Shown here piece by piece: positions 39,683-48,751 of a stretch of DNA of 64,000 nucleotides (within the stretch, counting starts at the first letter, position 1; each line of letters opens with the position of its first letter). A program made the position numbers and the translations under genes. The DNA comes from Oscillospiraceae bacterium (lineage in GTDB: Bacteria; Bacillota; Clostridia; Oscillospirales; Oscillospiraceae), in assembly GCA_021202845.1 (NCBI GenBank), contig JAJQCF010000022.1, positions 243,197-307,196 on the forward strand, given 5' to 3'. The notes under the pieces were generated by a model that was not told where the DNA came from, ran no database searches, and saw only the letters and a program-made list of their open reading frames with translations.

Positions 39683-40291
39683 ATGGACGCCTTTCTGCTT
39701 ATCCTTTCCGCCGTTATCGGTTATCTGCTCGGCTCTGTCAGCGTGGCCGTGCTCTACACAAAGCTGCGCTTCCACGCCGACGTGCGCCGTCAGGGGAGCG
39801 GCAACGCGGGAGCCACCAATGTTGCCAGAGTTTACGGCATGGGCTCCGGAGTAATAACGCTTGTCGGCGACGTGCTCAAGACCGTTGCCGCGGCGCTTAT
39901 CGGCTCGGCGCTCGGGGGACACTATGGCCTCTGCGCCGGTCTCTGCGCCTGCCTCGTCGGCCACTGCTTTCCCGTGTTCTTTGGCTTCCACGGGGGCAAG
40001 GGCGTGGCCGTTGGCGCGGCGCTGGGAGCGTGCCTCGACTGGCGGCTCATCGCCGTGGCGCTCATAGTCTTTGCCGTCTGCTTTGCGCTGTCGAAGCGAG
40101 TTTCCGTCGGTTCGCTCGTCGCGGCTGTCGCTATGCCCGTGACCTGCGCGGTGACAAAGGGGGTTATCTGGCCGGATTTCTGGCTTTTGCTGTTCCAAAT
40201 GTTCCTTGTGGCGTGGATGCACCGCGGCAACATCAAGCGGCTGATAAACGGCACAGAACCGAAGTTTGAAGCCCATAAGCGTGAAAAGTAA
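39683..40291 (+). CDS. plsY: Glycerol-3-phosphate acyltransferase PlsY
   Basis: Transfers acyl from acyl-phosphate to glycerol-3-phosphate at the membrane, the first step of phospholipid synthesis. The 202-residue protein has about five helices and the three conserved loops: RRQGSGNAGATNVARVYG (35-52), FGFHGGKGVAVG (about 99-110) and the C-terminal MHRGNIKRL. The length matches the family. A different metabolic system follows 27 bases downstream. Confidence 0.95.
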   Translation: MDAFLLILSAVIGYLLGSVSVAVLYTKLRFHADVRRQGSGNAGATNVARVYGMGSGVITLVGDVLKTVAAALIGSALGGHYGLCAGLCACLVGHCFPVFFGFHGGKGVAVGAALGACLDWRLIAVALIVFAVCFALSKRVSVGSLVAAVAMPVTCAVTKGVIWPDFWLLLFQMFLVAWMHRGNIKRLINGTEPKFEAHKREK

Positions 40292-40318
40292 TCGTTAATC
40301 ATACAAAAGAGGTAATAT

Positions 40319-43264
40319 ATGGCTGAAAAAACTCGTCTTTCGCTCGGGCTGGACATAGGCTCCACCACGGCGAAGATTGTACTGACTAAGGACGGAGAAC
40401 CTATTTACGAAAAATACGAGCGCCACTTTTCACAGGTTCGCACCAAGGCGCTGGAGATGATACGCGCTATCGAGCCCATGCTGAGCGGTCAGGAGCTGAC
40501 GGCCTGCATCTCCGGCTCGGCGGGGCTGGGCGTGGCGGAGGCCGCGGAGCTGCCGTTTGTGCAGGAGGTCTACGCCACGGGCGAGATTGTCAAGCGCTTA
40601 GAGCCGGACACCAGCGCCGTCATCGAGCTGGGCGGCGAGGACGCAAAAGTAATATTTTTCGACGGCGGATTGGACGAGCGCATGAACGGCAGCTGCGCCG
40701 GCGGCACGGGCGCGTTCATCGACCAAATGGCCGTGCTGCTGAACATGACGGTGGAGGAAATGGACGAGGCCAGCCTGCACCACGAGCGCATTTACCCCAT
40801 AGCCTCCCGCTGCGGCGTTTTTGCCAAGACGGACATTCAGCCGCTGCTGAACCAAGGCGCGAGCAAGGCGGACGTGGCGGCCAGCATTTATCAGGCCGTT
40901 GTAAACCAGACCATAGCCGGACTGGCGCAGGGGCGCGAGATAAGCGGCAAGGTCATGTTTTTGGGCGGCCCGCTCTACTACTGTCAGGGTCTGCGCGAGC
41001 GCTTCTGCGACACGCTGAAGTTGGGGGAGGGCAACGCCATATTCCCGCCCTACGCGCGCTTTGCCGTGGCCTACGGCGCGGCCATATACTGCGAGGACTC
41101 CGAGCCCACGACCTGCGAGGCGCTTATAGACGCGCTGGAGCGCTCCGCGGGCAAGATGACATACGGGCGCGACCGTATGCCGCCGCTTTTTGAGACGGAC
41201 GCGGACTACGACGCCTTCGTCGCCCGCCACGCCAAGGCCGACGTGCCGCGGCGCGACATCGCGAGCTACTCCGGCCGCGCGTGGCTGGGCGTGGACTGCG
41301 GCTCCACCACGACGAAGCTGGCGCTCATATCCGAGCAAAAGGAGCTGCTTTACACCTATTACGGCCCCAATCAGGGCAGTCCCGTGGAATTAGTGCTGTC
41401 GGAACTGAAAAAAATACGCGCCCTCTGCGGCGACAGAATAGAAATTTGCGGCGCCTCGGCCACGGGCTACGGCGAAGAGCTTATAAAAAACGCCTTCCGC
41501 ACGGACGAGGGTCTTGTGGAAACCATAGCCCACTACACCGCCGCCAAGCACTTCCGCCCCGACGTGGACTTCATACTGGACATAGGCGGGCAGGACATAA
41601 AGTGCTTCCGCATCCGCGGCGGCGCTATCGACTCCATAATGCTCAACGAGGCCTGCTCCAGCGGCTGCGGCTCGTTTATCGAGACGTTCGCGCGCTCTAT
41701 GGGCTGCACGGTGGCGGACTTTGCGGAAAAGGGTCTGCACAGCCGCGCGCCTGTCAACCTCGGCTCGCGCTGCACGGTGTTTATGAACTCCTCCGTCAAG
41801 CAGAGCCAGAAGGACGGCGCAACGGTGGAGGACATATCCGCCGGACTCAGCATAAGCGTCGTCAAAAACGCCATTTATAAAGTTATCCGCGCCTCCACGC
41901 CGGAGGAGCTGGGGCAGCATATAGTCGTGCAGGGCGGCACGTTTATGAATAACGCCGTGCTGCGCGCATTCGAGTTAGAGCTGGGCGGCGAGGTCATACG
42001 CCCCGCCATTGCCGGACTTATGGGCGCTTACGGCGCGGCGCTGCACGCAATGCGCTTTGACCGCAGCGAGCTGCTCTCAGCCGAGGAATTGGAGAGCTTC
42101 CGCCACGAGTCCCGCTCCGCTGTCTGCGGCAAATGCACAAATAACTGCCACCTGACCGTCAACATATTTTCCGACGGCCGCCGCTTCATCTCCGGCAACC
42201 AGTGCCAAAAGGCGCTGGGAGCCAAGGACTATGAGCTGCTGCCGAACCTGCACGTCTGGAAGCGCGAGCGCCTCGGCTCCCTGTCGGGCACGCCGGGCAA
42301 GCGCGGGAAGATAGGTCTGCCGCTGGCGCTGGGAATGTTCGAGCTTGCTCCGCTCTGGCACGGCATATTCACCGCGCTGGGCTACGAAACCGTGTTCTCG
42401 CCGCTCTCAACGCGCCGCACGTATGAGCGCGGGCAGTTCTCCATTCCGTCGGACACCGCCTGCTACCCCGCCAAGATAATGCACGGCCACATCGAGCAGC
42501 TTATCGACAGCGGTGTTAAGCTCATATTTTACCCCAGCCTCACATATAATGTGGACGAGCACGCCAGCGACAACCACTATAACTGCCCCGTCGTGGCCTA
42601 CTACGCGGAGCTGCTGAACGGCAATATGCCGTCGCTGAAAACGGTGGACTTCCTCTACCCGTACCTGAACATAAACTCTCCCCGCGCCCTTGTGCGCACG
42701 CTGGGGCGCTGCCTGAGCGAGTACGACCCCACTATCACGCACGCGGAGCTTAAGCGCGCCGTGGATGCGGGCTTTGCCGAGTATCATCAATATATCGCCG
42801 ACCTCCACGCGGAGGGCGAGCGGGCACTGGCCTTTGCCAAAGAGCGCGGCAAGCGCGTCATGGTGCTGGCGGGGCGTCCCTACCACATCGACCCCGAGAT
42901 AGGCCACGGCATAGATAAGCTCGCCGTCTCGCTGGGCTTCGTGGTCGTCAGCGAGGACAGCATCTGCCACCTCGCCGCGCCGCAGGAGACAAACGTGCTC
43001 AACCAGTGGACGTTCCACTCCCGCCTCTACCGCGCGGCGCGCTACGCCTGCGACCATGAGGGCGTGGAGCTGGTGCAGCTCGTGTCCTTCGGCTGCGGCG
43101 TGGACGCCATAACCACGGACGAGGTGCGCCGCATTATGGAGGAGAGCGGAAAGTTTTACACCCAGATTAAAATTGACGAGATAACCAACCTCGGCGCTGT
43201 GAAAATTCGCCTGCGCTCGCTTCTGGGCGCGGTCGAGGAAAGAGAGGCCAAAAATGCGCAGTGA
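40319..43264 (+). CDS. 2-Hydroxyacyl-CoA dehydratase activator-type protein with two ASKHA ATPase domains
   Basis: The 981-residue protein carries two BadF/BadG/HgdC-type ASKHA ATPase domains: residues about 6-265 (LGLDIGSTTAKIVLT) and about 320-590 (LGVDCGSTTTKLALIS). Each has the cluster-ligating Cys regions seen in activators (NGSCAGGTGAF, NEACSSGCGSF). A cysteine group (CGKCTNNC near 602-609 and a further Cys near 628) follows, then a DUF2229-like dehydratase-related domain (about 655-960). The family uses ATP to push one electron to very low potential. Related proteins are often one chain of about 1400 residues; here the last part is the next gene, which overlaps by 11 bases. The substrate is unknown. 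Confidence 0.88.
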   Translation: MAEKTRLSLGLDIGSTTAKIVLTKDGEPIYEKYERHFSQVRTKALEMIRAIEPMLSGQELTACISGSAGLGVAEAAELPFVQEVYATGEIVKRLEPDTSAVIELGGEDAKVIFFDGGLDERMNGSCAGGTGAFIDQMAVLLNMTVEEMDEASLHHERIYPIASRCGVFAKTDIQPLLNQGASKADVAASIYQAVVNQTIAGLAQGREISGKVMFLGGPLYYCQGLRERFCDTLKLGEGNAIFPPYARFAVAYGAAIYCEDSEPTTCEALIDALERSAGKMTYGRDRMPPLFETDADYDAFVARHAKADVPRRDIASYSGRAWLGVDCGSTTTKLALISEQKELLYTYYGPNQGSPVELVLSELKKIRALCGDRIEICGASATGYGEELIKNAFRTDEGLVETIAHYTAAKHFRPDVDFILDIGGQDIKCFRIRGGAIDSIMLNEACSSGCGSFIETFARSMGCTVADFAEKGLHSRAPVNLGSRCTVFMNSSVKQSQKDGATVEDISAGLSISVVKNAIYKVIRASTPEELGQHIVVQGGTFMNNAVLRAFELELGGEVIRPAIAGLMGAYGAALHAMRFDRSELLSAEELESFRHESRSAVCGKCTNNCHLTVNIFSDGRRFISGNQCQKALGAKDYELLPNLHVWKRERLGSLSGTPGKRGKIGLPLALGMFELAPLWHGIFTALGYETVFSPLSTRRTYERGQFSIPSDTACYPAKIMHGHIEQLIDSGVKLIFYPSLTYNVDEHASDNHYNCPVVAYYAELLNGNMPSLKTVDFLYPYLNINSPRALVRTLGRCLSEYDPTITHAELKRAVDAGFAEYHQYIADLHAEGERALAFAKERGKRVMVLAGRPYHIDPEIGHGIDKLAVSLGFVVVSEDSICHLAAPQETNVLNQWTFHSRLYRAARYACDHEGVELVQLVSFGCGVDAITTDEVRRIMEESGKFYTQIKIDEITNLGAVKIRLRSLLGAVEEREAKNAQ

Positions 43265-44540
43265 TTACATACCTTTCACCGAGGAGATGAAGCGGGATTA
43301 CACCATTCTCATACCCACCATGCTGCCGATGCACTTTGAGCTGATAAAAGCCTACCTCTCCAACTTCGGCTACAAGATGGAGCTGCTGCGCTCCTCGGGG
43401 CCGGAGATTGCGGAAGCGGGGCTGAAATATGTCCATAACGACGCCTGCTACCCCGCCATCTTGGTGATTGGCCAGTTCATGGAGGCCGTCACCTCCGGCC
43501 GCTACGACCCGCACAAGCTGGCGCTGATTTACTTCCAGACCGGCGGCGGCTGCCGCGCCAGCAACTACATACCCATGCTCCGCCGCGCGCTCAAGCAGGC
43601 GGGCTATGAATATGTCCCCGTTATCTCCTTCTCCTTCGCGGGGCTGGAAAAGCACCCGGGCTTCCGCCTCACGCCCTCCATGCTCTACGGTATGCTCTAT
43701 GCCGTCACCTACGGCGACTTGCTCATGTCGCTTGTCAACCAGTGCAAGCCTTACGAAAAGCGCGCGGGCGAGGCGGAAGAGCTGGCGGGGCAGTGGGTAG
43801 AGCGCTTGGGGCGCGAGCTGGGCGCGGGGAGGCGGATAAAATACGCCGACATCAAGCGCAACTATCTGGAAATAACCCGCGACTTCGCCTCCATACCGCG
43901 CGAGCGGCGAGACACGGTCAAGGTCGGCGTTGTGGGCGAGATATTCGTCAAGTACTCGCCCCTCGGCAACAACGACCTCGAGGCTTTCTTGGTGCGCAAC
44001 GGCGCGGAGGTCGTTGTCCCCGGGCTGCTGGACTTTCTGCTCTACGCCACTTATAACGGCGTCATCGACTACAAGCTCTACGGCCGCGGCCCGCTGTCGC
44101 ACCATGTGAACAATTTGGCGTATAAATACCTCTGCAAGAAAAAGCGCGACATGATTGCCGTTATGGAGCGCGAAGGCACGTTTGACCCGCCCATGCCCTT
44201 TGAGCGCACGGCGGAGCTGGGCAAGAGCTATATGTCAAACGGCGTCAAAATGGGCGAGGGCTGGCTTTTGACCTACGAAATGCTGGAGCTGGCGGAGAGC
44301 GGCTGCAAGAACATTGTCTGCACCCAGCCCTTCGGCTGCCTGCCTAACCACATTATCGGCAAGGGCATGATGCGCCCTGTCAAGGAGCGCAACCCCGACG
44401 TGAACATTGTAGCCATTGACTACGATGCGAGCGCCACGCGCGTAAATCAGGAAAACCGCCTGAAGCTAATGCTCTCCAACGCCCGCCGCATAGCCAAGGA
44501 GACCGCCCAGCGCGAACAACCCGCCCCCACGCTGCGCTGA
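43254..44540 (+). CDS. 2-Hydroxyacyl-CoA dehydratase-like partner protein
   Basis: The 428-residue protein continues the domain order of the preceding activator. It shows Cys residues typical of the dehydratase-like Fe-S subunit: HNDACYPA near 62-69, GGGCRASNY near 99-107 and CTQPFGCLPNH near 361-371. It may bind a [4Fe-4S] or double-cubane cluster that accepts the low-potential electron. It starts inside the end of the activator gene, so translation is coupled. In related genomes this part is often fused to the activator, so the split is notable. The physiological substrate is unknown. Confidence 0.85.
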   Translation: MRSDYIPFTEEMKRDYTILIPTMLPMHFELIKAYLSNFGYKMELLRSSGPEIAEAGLKYVHNDACYPAILVIGQFMEAVTSGRYDPHKLALIYFQTGGGCRASNYIPMLRRALKQAGYEYVPVISFSFAGLEKHPGFRLTPSMLYGMLYAVTYGDLLMSLVNQCKPYEKRAGEAEELAGQWVERLGRELGAGRRIKYADIKRNYLEITRDFASIPRERRDTVKVGVVGEIFVKYSPLGNNDLEAFLVRNGAEVVVPGLLDFLLYATYNGVIDYKLYGRGPLSHHVNNLAYKYLCKKKRDMIAVMEREGTFDPPMPFERTAELGKSYMSNGVKMGEGWLLTYEMLELAESGCKNIVCTQPFGCLPNHIIGKGMMRPVKERNPDVNIVAIDYDASATRVNQENRLKLMLSNARRIAKETAQREQPAPTLR

Positions 44541-44563
44541 TGAAGAACAACAGAAAAACAAAC

Positions 44564-44601
44564 GTCGGGACGCTCCCATGCATGGGGCGTCCCGACATTT
44601 T
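44564..44601 (+). terminator. Terminator after the activase/dehydratase genes
   Basis: GTCGGGACGC and GCGTCCCGAC arms plus extra pairs near the loop, followed by TTTTT. The minus-strand side is also T-rich, so it may serve the convergent CoA-transferase. Confidence 0.9.
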
Positions 44602-44642
44602 TCGGCCTTGTGCCATTTGTTTTAGCAGAGCCTTTATTTAAT

Positions 44643-46208
44643 TTATTCTTCTATACCGTCAATATATTTCCGCAGCTCTCCCCATTGCTCTCGGAATATG
44701 CCGGGGGGCATTTCGCTGAGGGTTGGGGATATGGCGGGGCGGAAGTCCATGGCGGAGAGCACGTCGCGCTCGGGGTCGAGGCCGGGGGCTATTTCCGTCA
44801 TTGTCAGGCCGCCGTCCGTCAGCTTGAACACCGCGCGCTCGGTGACGTACAGAACCTCTTGGTTTTCCGCGCGGCGGGAGGCGGCGTAGGTCACGGAGTC
44901 CACGTCGCGGACAAACTTGCGGTGGCTGCCCTCGCTGAGAATTTCCAGCACGCCGTCATGCACGGCGAGTTTGGCCTTGGCGGTCAGCGTGCCGCAGAAC
45001 ACGAGCCGCGGCGTGGCGTGGGTTATGTCTATGAACCCGCCGCAGCCGGTGATGCGCCCGCCGAACTGGTGGACGTTGTTGTTGCCGAAGCGGTCAATCT
45101 GCCCGATGCCCAGTATCGTCACGTCCAATCCGCCGCCGGTGATGAGGTTGAACATATCGCAGTGGGGTATGAACGCCTCGGAATTGAAGGCCGCGCTGGG
45201 CGCGTAGGAGGTCACGCCGCCGATGGCGCCGCTCTCCGCGCTCGTGGTGACAAGCCCTATGCAGTTTTCCTCCGAGAGTATGCGCCCGACGCCGGAGGGT
45301 ATGCCGACGCCAAGGTTTATGAGGTCGCCGCGCCTTAGCTCCATTGCGCAGCGGCGGGCAATGACCTTGCGCTCATCGAGCGGCGCGGGGGAAATTTTGC
45401 GCATAGGCTTGTGCTGCTGGCCGGATATGGAGGGGTCGAACTCCGTCTTTTCCTCCTGCCAGCAGGCGCGCGGGTCGGTGGCCACGACAACATAGTCCAC
45501 GAGCGCCGCGGGTATGCGCACGCGCTGGGGGCTGAGCGTGCCGGACTTGGCTATGTACTGCACCTGAACAATAACGATGCCGCCGCTGTTATGTACCGCG
45601 TTGGCAATGTCGTAGCCCTCGTGGATGAGGCTCTCGTAATCAAATGTGATGTTGCCGTCCTCGTCGGCCACAGAGCCGCGGAGCAGGGCAACGTCCACAT
45701 TGTAGCTTTTATAAAACAAATACTCCTTGCCGCCGAAAGAGACGACCTCGGCAAAGGAGCCCTTGGCCGCGGAGTTCACGCGCCCGCCGCCGCAGCGGGG
45801 GTCAACGAACGTGCCGAGGCCGACCTTGGTCAGCACGCCCGGCCGTCCCGCGCCTATTGCGCGCCAGAGGTTCATAATTACGCCCTGCGGCAGCATCCAC
45901 GCCGCAATATCGCCGTTTTTAACGTGCGGGTGCATGGCAAAGGCCGAGCCCATGTGCGCGCACGTCCAGCGCGTCACCATTCCCGGCTCGGTTTCTCCCA
46001 GACGGCTGACGCCGCGCTCCGCCCAGTCGCCAATGTCGCAGCCCTGATGCAGAAAAAGATTTTTCGGGTGCCCCGTGGCGTTATAGCGGTCGCGCAGGGC
46101 GCAGGCAATCTCCTCCGGCCAGCCGGAAAGACCCATGCCTCCCACGCCAACGCCCGCTCCGTCAGGTATGAGCGCCGCGGCCTGCGCGGCGGTGATAAAC
46201 TTCACCAC
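44643..46208 (-). CDS. Family I CoA-transferase (YdiF/acyl-CoA:acetate type)
   Basis: The 521-residue protein joins alpha and beta halves in one chain, as in YdiF-like and propionate CoA-transferases. The N-terminal half has GVGGMGLSGWPEEIA near 19-33. The C-terminal half has GVGIPSGVGRIL and the likely catalytic Glu in TTSAESGAIGG near 335. It moves CoA between acyl-CoA and an acid such as acetate; the exact acids cannot be told. The start is GTG with AGGTGAGG upstream. A strong promoter and a perfect 8-bp inverted repeat in the leader point to specific regulation. Confidence 0.9.
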   Translation of the reverse strand: MVKFITAAQAAALIPDGAGVGVGGMGLSGWPEEIACALRDRYNATGHPKNLFLHQGCDIGDWAERGVSRLGETEPGMVTRWTCAHMGSAFAMHPHVKNGDIAAWMLPQGVIMNLWRAIGAGRPGVLTKVGLGTFVDPRCGGGRVNSAAKGSFAEVVSFGGKEYLFYKSYNVDVALLRGSVADEDGNITFDYESLIHEGYDIANAVHNSGGIVIVQVQYIAKSGTLSPQRVRIPAALVDYVVVATDPRACWQEEKTEFDPSISGQQHKPMRKISPAPLDERKVIARRCAMELRRGDLINLGVGIPSGVGRILSEENCIGLVTTSAESGAIGGVTSYAPSAAFNSEAFIPHCDMFNLITGGGLDVTILGIGQIDRFGNNNVHQFGGRITGCGGFIDITHATPRLVFCGTLTAKAKLAVHDGVLEILSEGSHRKFVRDVDSVTYAASRRAENQEVLYVTERAVFKLTDGGLTMTEIAPGLDPERDVLSAMDFRPAISPTLSEMPPGIFREQWGELRKYIDGIEE

Positions 46209-46232
46209 TTACCTCACCTCTGCAAAAAGTAG

Positions 46233-46252
46233 AATAGATTTTATAATCTATT
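46233..46252 (-). promoter_or_regulatory. Candidate operator in the CoA-transferase leader
   Basis: AATAGATT and AATCTATT are perfect 8-bp arms around TTAT, 12 bases after the -10 box on the minus strand. This is a typical repressor site. No matching regulator is evident next to it. Confidence 0.6.
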
Positions 46253-46264
46253 TTAATATTTGAG

Positions 46265-46294
46265 ATTATACCACGCAGCCCGACCAAGTGTCAA
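46265..46294 (-). promoter_or_regulatory. Promoter of the CoA-transferase
   Basis: On the minus strand TTGACA (plus 46289-46294) and TATAAT (plus 46265-46270) with an 18-base spacer. Confidence 0.88.
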
Positions 46295-46319
46295 CACTTG
46301 AAATTGCCAGCTTTGCGTT

Positions 46320-47669
46320 TTACTTGCCGACGCAGAAGCGCTCAAATATGCGGTCGGTAACGTCCTCGCGCACGGTTCTGCCGGTCAGCTCGCCCAGCGC
46401 GGACATTGCGCCCTCAGTTTCGGTCAGCACCGCGTCCGGCATAAAGCCGTCGGCAAGAGCCTCGCGGGCGGCGTTTATATAGTCTAAAGCGTGCGCGACG
46501 GCATCCGTCTGGCGCGTATTTGTCAAAATTTCACCCTCGGCGGTCGGCTCGCTCTCGGCAAACATCTCCGCCACTGCTGCCTCCAGCGCATCCAGTCCCT
46601 CGCCCGTGACGCTGCTCAGGCGCACAGCCCCCGCGACATTGGCGCGAACGGCAATATCTGATTTTGTCAGCACCGTGATGCGGCGCGGGGCGCAGGCGGC
46701 AATGCGCAGCGTCTCTTCGGCGGCGCTGTCAAGCTCCTGCGAGCCGTCGATGACCGCAATCACCAGCTCCGCACGCTCCGCCGCCGCGCGGGAGCGCTCC
46801 ACGCCCAGACGTTCAATCTCGTCCGCGGCGTCACGCAGTCCGGCGGTGTCCGTCAGCCGCAGCTTGACGCCGCCCAGCACCGCGCTCTCCTCCACCGTGT
46901 CGCGCGTTGTGCCCGGTACGGGTGTGACTATGGCTCTGTCGAAGCCGACAAGCGCGTTCAGCAGCGAGGATTTTCCCGCGTTCGGCGCACCTATGAGCGC
47001 CGCGGAAACTCCCTCGCGCAGTATTTTGCCCCGCTCCGAGGCCTTCAGGAGAGAGCTCAGCGACGCGGCGGCCTCACTAAGCTGCTTTTCGTAAGCCGCC
47101 AGCTCGAAGGGCTCTATGTCCTCGTCGGGGTAGTCTATCACCGCGTGGTAGTGCGCGGATATGTCGGCCAGCGAGCTGTAGACGCTCTCTATGCGCCGAT
47201 GCATAGCGCCGCCCAGCTGCGCCGCGGCGTTGACGGCTGCGGCGGCGGTGTCCGCGTGTATGAGGTCTATCACGGCCTCGGCCTGCGTGAGGTCGAGCTT
47301 GCCGTTCAAAAACGCGCGGCGGGTGAACTCGCCCGCCTTCGCCTGTCTTGCCCCCGCCGCGAACAGGGCGTTCAGCCCCTCGCGCAGCGCCATCGGCGAG
47401 CCGTGGCACTGCAGCTCCGCCGTGTCCTCGCCCGTGTAGCTGTTCGGCGCGCGGCTCACGGTGGCAAGGCACCAGTCCAGCGTGCGCCCCGCCGCGTCGT
47501 GCAGTCTGCCGTAAACAAGCTGCCTGTCCGCGCGCTCGGAGGCCGGAGCGCCGGCCATAGGGTCAAAAACCGCGTCCACAGCCCGCAGCGCGCCCTCTCC
47601 GCTGAGGCGTATTATGCCTATTCCTGCGAGGACGTTTCCCGTGGCAATCGCCGCTATAAGGTCGGACAT
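46320..47669 (-). CDS. mnmE: tRNA modification GTPase MnmE
   Basis: With MnmG it modifies U34 of certain tRNAs. The 449-residue protein has the folate-binding N-terminal domain (IIRLSG near 19-24, NSYTGEDTAEL near 76-86). The G domain has GAPNAGKSSLLNAL near 217-230 and DTAGLRD near 264-270. The required C-terminal Cys is in FCVGK. Here mnmE follows rex and an SLH protein rather than the usual rpmH-rnpA-yidC-jag or mnmG neighbours. The gap from the SLH gene is 24 bases. Confidence 0.96.
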   Translation of the reverse strand: MSDLIAAIATGNVLAGIGIIRLSGEGALRAVDAVFDPMAGAPASERADRQLVYGRLHDAAGRTLDWCLATVSRAPNSYTGEDTAELQCHGSPMALREGLNALFAAGARQAKAGEFTRRAFLNGKLDLTQAEAVIDLIHADTAAAAVNAAAQLGGAMHRRIESVYSSLADISAHYHAVIDYPDEDIEPFELAAYEKQLSEAAASLSSLLKASERGKILREGVSAALIGAPNAGKSSLLNALVGFDRAIVTPVPGTTRDTVEESAVLGGVKLRLTDTAGLRDAADEIERLGVERSRAAAERAELVIAVIDGSQELDSAAEETLRIAACAPRRITVLTKSDIAVRANVAGAVRLSSVTGEGLDALEAAVAEMFAESEPTAEGEILTNTRQTDAVAHALDYINAAREALADGFMPDAVLTETEGAMSALGELTGRTVREDVTDRIFERFCVGK

Positions 47670-47693
47670 ATTTTACGCAGCTCCTTTTGTCTC

Positions 47694-48749
47694 TTACTCA
47701 ATGCTGAACTCAACGCGCGCGCTCTCGTCAAACATACGGTTCATAATCGCCGCCGCCTCGCTGCGCAGTATACCGGTGTCTCCGGCAAAGGCGTTCGCCT
47801 CGTAGCCGCTGTCCGCCGTGTGACCCGTGAGGATTCCCGCGCGGTAGAAGGCGTAAACCTCGCTGCAGAAGCTGTCGTCCTCGCTGACGTCGGGTATCGC
47901 TCCGTCGGCAATGTCGTTAATCGCCGTGTACTCGCGCGAGGGCAGAGCGGCGTAGAATATTACAACAAACACGGCGCGCGTCACAGCCTCGTTGTACTCC
48001 TCGGCGGCAAGGCCGGTGTAATCGTCGGAAATTATATCGTTTTCATAAGCATAGTCCACATAGCTGTCGTACCACTGCTCCTCGCCGTTGGAGAGCGTGA
48101 CGGAGCCCTCGTACCACAGCTGGTGCATACACGCCGCTAACTTAATCGTCTCGGCCAGCGTCAGCCCGCTGTAAGGCTCATAGGCAGTCGGCGTTATGCC
48201 GTTGACAAGACCGCGCTCTACGGCGGCCAGCACGTCGTCATAGAACCAGTCGCTCGGCTGCACGTCCGCAAACGGCGAACCGTTTATTTCCGTGACCGCA
48301 CCGGCGGAAACCATAGCGGTCGAGTACTCCGCAGCCGTGACTGTCACGGAAGAGTCCTCGCAGACGATGTAGCGCTCATACGTATTCAGCCCGCCTACTC
48401 CCGCCTCCGCGCCGACGGCGACGTTGACGACGCTGCCGGATATATCCGTAAAGCGGCAGCGGCCCGAGAGCGCAACAATATACTCCCCCTCGCCGAGCGT
48501 CACCGTGGAACCGGCGGGGAGGACAACAGAGGAGAGCGCGGCTTCGCTGTCAGACGTACTCTCCTGCGCCGCGGACACAAGCTCGGTCCACGCTGCGCGC
48601 ACTTGGGGGATAAACGTGTCGGTTATATAGCTGAGGGATATAAGCGGGTCGTCCGCGCTTCCGGCGGAGGCCAGCGCCGTGCCGCCGATGGCCGCGGTCA
48701 GCAGCGCCAAGGCTGAAAGGAAGCAAATAAGGCGTTTTTTCATCGGCAT
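47694..48749 (-). CDS. Secreted S-layer-homology (SLH) domain protein
   Basis: The 351-residue protein has a signal peptide (basic start then LICFLSALALLTAA, cleavage near 26-29). An N-terminal region of unknown fold (about 30-150, AraC-cupin-like GEYIVALSG) follows. Three SLH repeats lie at about 155-205 (FADVQPSDWFYDDVLAAVERG), 215-265 and 275-345. SLH repeats bind pyruvylated wall polymers. No strong Shine-Dalgarno site is seen; the gene starts three bases after the rex stop, so it may depend on coupling to rex. The N-terminal function is unknown. Confidence 0.82.
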   Translation of the reverse strand: MPMKKRLICFLSALALLTAAIGGTALASAGSADDPLISLSYITDTFIPQVRAAWTELVSAAQESTSDSEAALSSVVLPAGSTVTLGEGEYIVALSGRCRFTDISGSVVNVAVGAEAGVGGLNTYERYIVCEDSSVTVTAAEYSTAMVSAGAVTEINGSPFADVQPSDWFYDDVLAAVERGLVNGITPTAYEPYSGLTLAETIKLAACMHQLWYEGSVTLSNGEEQWYDSYVDYAYENDIISDDYTGLAAEEYNEAVTRAVFVVIFYAALPSREYTAINDIADGAIPDVSEDDSFCSEVYAFYRAGILTGHTADSGYEANAFAGDTGILRSEAAAIMNRMFDESARVEFSIE

Positions 48750-48751
48750 TC

